From positions 1 through 44,640 of the forward strand of contig PNJQ01000026.1 of the NCBI GenBank assembly GCA_013821985.1: a stretch of DNA of 44,640 nucleotides, in the 5' to 3' direction. Positions 40,273-44,640 of this stretch are shown piece after piece (the stretch's first letter is position 1; every line of letters starts with the position of its first letter). Origin of the DNA: Opitutus sp. (GTDB lineage: Bacteria; Verrucomicrobiota; Verrucomicrobiia; Opitutales; Opitutaceae). The translations under genes were made by a program, and so were the position numbers. The notes beneath the pieces are model-generated. The model did not search any database. It was not told where the DNA came from and saw only the letters and a program-made list of their open reading frames with translations.

Positions 40273-41727
40273 TTAGAAGCGCCGTCCGCCGCCGAAGGGA
40301 TTGGTGGGATTGTTCGGCCGCGCGCCCGAACCCGAGGTTGGTGCGGTGATGCTCGTGACGATGACGTCGCCTTCCTTCAAGCCATCGATGACTTCGGTGG
40401 CGCTGCCGTCGGTGACGCCAGTCTTGATCGTGACGGCCTCGAGTTGGTGATTGGGCGCAGCGCCGCTGAGTTTATAGACGGTGCGGGTGGCGACGACGAC
40501 TTCGCCTGGACGGGCAGGAGAGTTCGATTCGGCGACAGGCAGACCGCGCTCGACCATGAGTTTTCTCATCTGTTCGCGCTGTTCGGGCGTGGGCGGACCG
40601 GCGCGGAAATCGATGCCGACCTCCGCCATGATTTCCTGCACTTTTTGGCGCTGCTCGGGCGTGAGGTTGCCCATCATGCCGCCGCCCCGCCGGCTGCCGC
40701 GTTGGCCTTCGCCGCCTTGAGGCGCGGCATTCGGCGACGTGGGGGCGCTGGTGGTTTTCGCGGCCGCGTCGGATTTGGTGGGCGTGGCTGGCTCGTCGCG
40801 CTTCACGGATACGCTGTCCGGCACTCGGAGGCGCAGCGCGGAGTTCGGGACGCGCACGACCGCGTCGCGCCGGGCGACGATGATCGAGACGTTGGCCGTC
40901 ATGCCGGGACGCAGCTTCAGGTCGGCATTGCTGACCATGATGATCGTGTCGTAGGTCACGACGTTGCTCGTTGTCTTCGGGGCATTGCGCACCTGCGTGA
41001 CTTCGCCGCGGAAAGTCCGGTTGGGAAACGCATCCACGGTAAACGTGACTTGCTGGCCGGCGGAGACGCTCCCGACATCGGCCTCGGCGACGGCGGCGGT
41101 GATTTGCATCTTCGAAAGGTCGTTCGCGATGGTGAAGAGGACGGGGGCGTTGAGGCTGGCGGCGACGGTTTTGCCTTCCTCGGTCTGCTTGTTCATCACG
41201 ATGCCGTCGATGGGCGAGGAAATGGTGCAGCGTTCGAGATCGACCTTGGCGTTCTCGACGAGCGCGCGATTGGTGACGAGTTGCGCGTTGGACTGCTGCA
41301 ACTGCGCGACGGCCTGGTCGTATTCCTGTTGGGTGACGAGATTGCGTTCGTGCAGCTCCTTCACTCGCTCGGTGTTCATGCGCTGGAGTTGATTCGACGC
41401 TTCGGCGGAGGCGAGGTTGGCCTCAGCCTGGCGCAGGCGCTGCTCGTAAGTGGCGGGGTCGATCTCGGCGAGCTTGTCGCCCTTTTTCACGGGCGAGTTG
41501 AAGTCCACGTAGAGTTTCTTCACCAAGCCGGAGATCTGGCTGCCGACATCGACGCTGAGCACGGGGTCGAGCTGACCGGTGGCCGTGACGGTTTGCAGGA
41601 TGTCGCCCCGCGCGATGGTTGTCGTCGTGAACGTCGGCGCTTCGGCGGCATTGTTGCGCGCGGCATAATAATACCAGCCGGCCGCAGCAGCAGCGAGGAC
41701 GAGGACGACCAGGAAGAGTTTTTTCAT
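40273..41727 (-). CDS. macA: MacA-like periplasmic adaptor with an LTxxQ-containing insert
   Basis: A 484-aa adaptor from the ATG at 41727 (MKKLFLVVLVLAAAAAGWYYY), with an N-terminal TM anchor (3-21), first lipoyl half (about 55-90, GSQISGLVKKLYVDFNSPVKKGD), a coiled-coil hairpin (about 93-165), second lipoyl half (SSPIDGIVMNKQTEEGKTV, 170-188), a beta barrel (about 205-290) and a C-terminal domain (about 405-465). Between residues 308 and 405 it carries a low-complexity Ala/Thr/Pro then Gly/Arg segment followed by NLTPEQRQKVQEIM and PTPEQREQMRKLM, which resemble the LTxxQ motif of Spy/CpxP-type periplasmic chaperones. The start lies 157 bp from the divergent S10 peptidase gene. The outer-membrane partner is not in the window. 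Confidence 0.93.
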   Translation of the reverse strand: MKKLFLVVLVLAAAAAGWYYYAARNNAAEAPTFTTTTIARGDILQTVTATGQLDPVLSVDVGSQISGLVKKLYVDFNSPVKKGDKLAEIDPATYEQRLRQAEANLASAEASNQLQRMNTERVKELHERNLVTQQEYDQAVAQLQQSNAQLVTNRALVENAKVDLERCTISSPIDGIVMNKQTEEGKTVAASLNAPVLFTIANDLSKMQITAAVAEADVGSVSAGQQVTFTVDAFPNRTFRGEVTQVRNAPKTTSNVVTYDTIIMVSNADLKLRPGMTANVSIIVARRDAVVRVPNSALRLRVPDSVSVKRDEPATPTKSDAAAKTTSAPTSPNAAPQGGEGQRGSRRGGGMMGNLTPEQRQKVQEIMAEVGIDFRAGPPTPEQREQMRKLMVERGLPVAESNSPARPGEVVVATRTVYKLSGAAPNHQLEAVTIKTGVTDGSATEVIDGLKEGDVIVTSITAPTSGSGARPNNPTNPFGGGRRF

Positions 41728-41884
41728 GCGCAGGAGAGACGAGCGAAGCGATCCACGAGCCCATGGCAAATAGAACGCGTGGACACTCTCGCCGTTACTC
41801 AGACGCTGTTCACCGCCCGGTGGTTTCATGCGACCTGTTTCCTGTTGCTAGTTCAGAGGCGGCGCATTTTCTACGCCGCACCCC
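41728..41884. promoter_or_regulatory. divergent intergenic region between adaptor and S10 peptidase genes
   Basis: 157 bp separate the start codons of two divergently read genes, so both promoters should lie here. I see no convincing -35/-10 pair or sigma-54 site on either strand. The segment 41850-41875 (near TTGCTAGTTCAG and GCATTTTCTAC) is the least GC-rich part. Confidence 0.35.
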
Positions 41885-43444
41885 ATGAAGCTCCCGCATC
41901 TGCTCTCCACGCTGGTGCTCGCGTCGGCACTGACCGTCGTGGCCCAGGAAGAACCGAAAGAAAAATCCGGCGACCGCAAACCCGCCGTCGCTCCGGCCGC
42001 GCCGCTGGCCGAGAAGGACCCGGCACCGTCCGTCACCGAGGGTGAAATCACGATCGGCGGCAAAGTCATCCGCTATCAGGCGACCGCCGGCTACCTCGTG
42101 CAACGCGGCGAAAAGGGCGAGCCGCGCGCCAATATTTTCTACGTCGCCTACACGAAGCTCGGTGAAAACGACGTCGCGAAGCGTCCGGTGACCTTTTCGT
42201 TCAACGGCGGGCCGGGCGCGTCGTCCGTCTGGCTGCACATGGGCGGGCTCGGCCCAAAGCGCGTAGTCATGACGGACCAAGGCGGCGCCGTGCCGCCGCC
42301 TTATCGCTACGCCGATAACGAATTTTCCTGGCTCGACGAAACTGACCTCGTGTTCGTCGATCCGGTTTCGAGCGGCTACAGCCGTGCGGCGAAGGACGTG
42401 GACGCGAAGCAATTTCACGGCTTCACCGCCGACCTCGAATCGCTGGCGGATTTCATCCAGGTGTGGACGACGCGCAACGCTCGCTGGACCTCGCCGAAAT
42501 TCATGGTCGGCGAAAGCTACGGCACCACGCGCGTTTCCGCGCTCGCCGAGCGCCTGCAGCAGAAGCACGACCTCTACGTCAACGGCGTGATGCTCGTCTC
42601 CTCGATTCTCAATTTCCAAACCGCGCGCTTCGCCCCGGGCAACGACGACCCGTATCCGCTGTTCCTCCCGACCTACACCGCGACCGCGTGGCACCACAAG
42701 CGCCTCAAGGGCGATTGGGCCAAGACGCTCGCGGGCGCGTTGAAGCGCAGCGAGGAATTCGCGTCGAAGGACTACGTCGTCGCCCTGATGCAAGGCAGCG
42801 CGTTGTCCGACAGTGAGCGCGACCGCGTCGCCACCGAACTCGCGACGCTCACGGGATTGTCGGTGGAGTTCGTGAAGAAACAGAACCTGCGCGTGACGAT
42901 CAACCGGTTCATCCGCGAACTGCGGCGCGACGAAGCCGTGATCGTGGGCCGACTCGACAGCAGCGTGAGCGGCATCCTCGACGAAGGCGACGGGGCGGGC
43001 GAGGGCGGCGGCGTGTTCTTCGACCCGAGCATGGAAGCGATTCGCGGACCGTATGCGGCCGCGATGAGCGACTACGCGCGCACGGTGTTGAAGTTCGAAA
43101 CCGATCTCCACTACGGCGTGCTCGTCAACGTCCAGCCCTGGAGCTACCGCAACGTCGAGAACACCTACCTCGACGTCAGCGTGATGTTGAAGAGCGCGAT
43201 GGTGAAGAATCCGTTCATGAAAGTCTGGGTCGCCAACGGCTATTACGACCTCGCCACGCCGTATTTCGCGACGGATTGGACCTTCCGACACATGAACCTG
43301 CCGAAGGCGATCCGCGGCAACGTCACGATGACCTACTACGAAGCCGGCCACATGATGTATACGCACGTGGACTCGCTGAAGAAGCTGAAGACCGACTTCA
43401 GCCAGTGGATCAACGCAACGCTCACCGAGCACAAAGCAAAGTAA
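41885..43444 (+). CDS. exported S10-family serine carboxypeptidase
   Basis: A 519-aa protein from the ATG at 41885, with a signal peptide (1-20, MKLPHLLSTLVLASALTVVA) followed by a charged Pro/Ala-rich linker to about residue 48. The alpha/beta-hydrolase domain shows the S10 carboxypeptidase marks: oxyanion loop NGGPGASS (107-114), DPVSSGYS (159-166), nucleophile S211 in VGESYGT, acid D455 in NGYYDLATP, and base H489 in EAGHMMY. It is full length, with the whole catalytic triad present. It would trim C-terminal residues from peptides in the periplasm or outside the cell. It is the only plus-strand gene in the window and is monocistronic, ending in the terminator at 43498-43523. Confidence 0.95.
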   Translation: MKLPHLLSTLVLASALTVVAQEEPKEKSGDRKPAVAPAAPLAEKDPAPSVTEGEITIGGKVIRYQATAGYLVQRGEKGEPRANIFYVAYTKLGENDVAKRPVTFSFNGGPGASSVWLHMGGLGPKRVVMTDQGGAVPPPYRYADNEFSWLDETDLVFVDPVSSGYSRAAKDVDAKQFHGFTADLESLADFIQVWTTRNARWTSPKFMVGESYGTTRVSALAERLQQKHDLYVNGVMLVSSILNFQTARFAPGNDDPYPLFLPTYTATAWHHKRLKGDWAKTLAGALKRSEEFASKDYVVALMQGSALSDSERDRVATELATLTGLSVEFVKKQNLRVTINRFIRELRRDEAVIVGRLDSSVSGILDEGDGAGEGGGVFFDPSMEAIRGPYAAAMSDYARTVLKFETDLHYGVLVNVQPWSYRNVENTYLDVSVMLKSAMVKNPFMKVWVANGYYDLATPYFATDWTFRHMNLPKAIRGNVTMTYYEAGHMMYTHVDSLKKLKTDFSQWINATLTEHKAK

Positions 43445-43497
43445 GCGCAACGCGGCGCTCCGCCTGCGTCTGTGCTCGCATACGCACGCACAACGAA

Positions 43498-43523
43498 GCC
43501 GACCCACGCGGTCGGCTTTTTTT
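43498..43523 (+). terminator. rho-independent terminator of the S10 peptidase gene
   Basis: GCCGACC pairs with GGTCGGC around CACGC, followed directly by seven Ts. It lies about 50 bp after the peptidase stop codon. Confidence 0.9.
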
Positions 43524-43742
43524 GTTTTCGAACTCCGAGCTTTCCGCGAATGACGTGAATTAACGCGACTGGTAGGTAGAGAGGTGGCCCGTCGCGCAGC
43601 GGAGGGTGAAAAGACCGGTCGCTGAACAATGTCAGTTTTCCGTGTTCATAAGGCGAAGAGTGAATCTGCACCGCGGATCGCGCTATGCAGCTCTCTACGC
43701 CTCCTCATTCCTATCGATTGAGCCGTTGAAGGAAAGGCAAGC

Positions 43743-44408
43743 TCATGCCCAAAGTCTCACGGGTGTGACGGAGCGAACTTGTGAGTAAACCGCACCGCCA
43801 GTTCGACTGACGAGACGTGAAATGTGACCGAAGTAGTCCTCAACCTGCGCTTTCTTGACACTTGAAGCCGCTGCCCCTCGATGCGCAATCGCACCGCGAA
43901 GTTCGACATACTTGTCTAGCTTCTTTCTCGAGCGGTCTGCTGTTGTTCCCTTCCATCTCCATCGGTCAGACGTTTTCGGCATTCCTAGGGCGCTGAGGAA
44001 CAGCGTATCGATCTGATCCGACTTCGGGGTATTCAGGCGGCGATTTCGCTCAGTCTGCATTGCGGCCAAACGCGACTTCAAAACCGCACGCCAGCCGTCG
44101 TCCGATAACTTCCAGATGGCCAAATCATGGTTCTCGGCTTTCAGCTCTTTTGCGACAATCTTGCGGAGTTCGAGAGGGAGCTTGTCTGAAGACGGAGCGT
44201 GGACAACAAGATGCTCCAATGCTTCCGCAGCGATATCTTCGCAGTAGGCTTCCCAAAATGAAGTGAGAAGGACGATAGCTGATTTGTTCAGAACCTCCAA
44301 GCCGAAGCGCCGGCCTCGCTCCAGTCCCCCCTTATCCTTATGCAATTCCAGCAATCGCTCGATGTCCTTCGCGTTTTCAGCGAACGCTAAATAGGCTTTC
44401 GATGGCAT
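43743..44408 (-). CDS. HEPN-domain protein (RiboL-PSP / MAE_28990-like)
   Basis: A 221-aa protein from the ATG at 44408. The N-terminal helical part (DIERLLELHKDKG, then LNKSAIVLLTSFWEAYCEDI, residues 40-59) and the C-terminal R-x4-H motif LRGAIAH (R171, H176) are the pattern of HEPN proteins of the RiboL-PSP or MAE_28990 type. HEPN domains often act as RNases in toxin-antitoxin and defence systems, with R-x4-H forming the active site; here the motif is intact. It lies 56 bp after an upstream gene on the same strand, probably its partner. Base composition is clearly less GC-rich than the transporter region, suggesting acquisition by transfer. Family choice is from remembered pattern. Confidence 0.75.
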   Translation of the reverse strand: MPSKAYLAFAENAKDIERLLELHKDKGGLERGRRFGLEVLNKSAIVLLTSFWEAYCEDIAAEALEHLVVHAPSSDKLPLELRKIVAKELKAENHDLAIWKLSDDGWRAVLKSRLAAMQTERNRRLNTPKSDQIDTLFLSALGMPKTSDRWRWKGTTADRSRKKLDKYVELRGAIAHRGAAASSVKKAQVEDYFGHISRLVSRTGGAVYSQVRSVTPVRLWA

Positions 44409-44464
44409 AGAGTGGTATTTTGCCCAATGACTCAGTTCAGAGCGGTTCGGCGGTGATGATCTCG

Positions 44465-44640
44465 TTAGGCTGTCTTTTCCTCTTCATAGGAATGGTCCGT
44501 TTCCATCCAGCGATAGACTTCGACCAAACTGTCGAACGACTGCACCTCTGCGATCTTCTTCTTCAACTCAGCGGCTTCGACAAACTGGGTGAGAATATCG
44601 TCGTCCTTATCGACCGCCGTCGAATACGCCTGCTTCAGCT
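44465..44640 (-). CDS. unrecognised protein, C-terminal end only
   Basis: An open frame on the minus strand runs in from the right edge and stops with TAA at 44467-44465, giving the last 58 residues of a protein. The visible part is helical and charged (LTQFVEAAELKKKIAEVQSF, then VEVYRWMETDHSYEEEKTA). No domain can be assigned from this fragment. Spacing (56 bp) and strand make it a likely operon partner of the HEPN gene. Confidence 0.6.
   Translation of the reverse strand, partial: LKQAYSTAVDKDDDILTQFVEAAELKKKIAEVQSFDSLVEVYRWMETDHSYEEEKTA

Noticed and set aside
1..44640. CRISPR array, tRNA or rRNA genes, prophage or transposase genes
   Set aside because: No regularly spaced direct repeats, cloverleaf-like sequences, rRNA segments, or integrase/transposase motifs were found on either strand.

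Overview
The window is a GC-rich bacterial chromosome segment. The combination of tandem ADOP-type ABC permeases (acidobacterial duplicated orphan permeases), DUF4097 beta-repeat proteins, an S23-type four-helix-bundle gene and abundant intergenic hairpin repeats suggests Verrucomicrobia (Opitutaceae-like), less likely Acidobacteria. This placement is inference from gene content. Almost everything from 41.7 kb down to position 1 is on the minus strand, so transcription runs right to left.

Layout in transcription order. (1) 41727-38151: a split MacAB-type exporter, with a MacA-like adaptor carrying an unusual LTxxQ-containing insert, an ATPase and a 402-aa permease. Two copies of a composite repeat (inverted arms around a 36-nt core) lie just before and just after the permease. 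(2) 37725-34203: a 95-aa membrane protein, a sigma-54-dependent response regulator, a four-helix-bundle gene flanked by short inverted repeats, and an NtrY-like histidine kinase. (3) 33981-31844: a second membrane-fusion protein, a possible 23-aa peptide and one ABC ATPase. (4) 31571-2175: eleven full-length ADOP permeases (P1 to P11 in transcription order), interrupted once by three small genes (TonB-like, DUF3788, muconolactone-isomerase-like). (5) 2083-552: two paralogous 253-aa exported DUF4097 proteins, then a strong terminator at 441-482. A partial exported TPR-like gene lies at the left edge.

The central proposal is that blocks 2 to 5 form one regulated envelope system. Two near-identical sigma-54 (-24/-12) promoter candidates, TTGGCACG[A/C]GCGGTGC, lie at exactly the same distance from their start codons. 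One precedes the 95-aa gene and regulator block, the other precedes the adaptor/ATPase/permease block. The encoded NtrC-type regulator could therefore control both its own block and the permease array. A single ATPase and adaptor next to eleven permeases suggests one energising unit shared by many permease variants. No outer-membrane channel (TolC type) is present in the window.

The right end differs. A plus-strand, exported S10 serine carboxypeptidase with a clear terminator is followed by a lower-GC minus-strand stretch. That stretch holds a HEPN-domain protein and the 3' end of an unrecognised upstream gene, possibly the edge of a defence or accessory island.

The roughly 26 start codons checked lack a Shine-Dalgarno sequence, and many have C/T-rich sequence just upstream. 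No tRNA, rRNA, CRISPR array, insertion sequence or transposase was seen.
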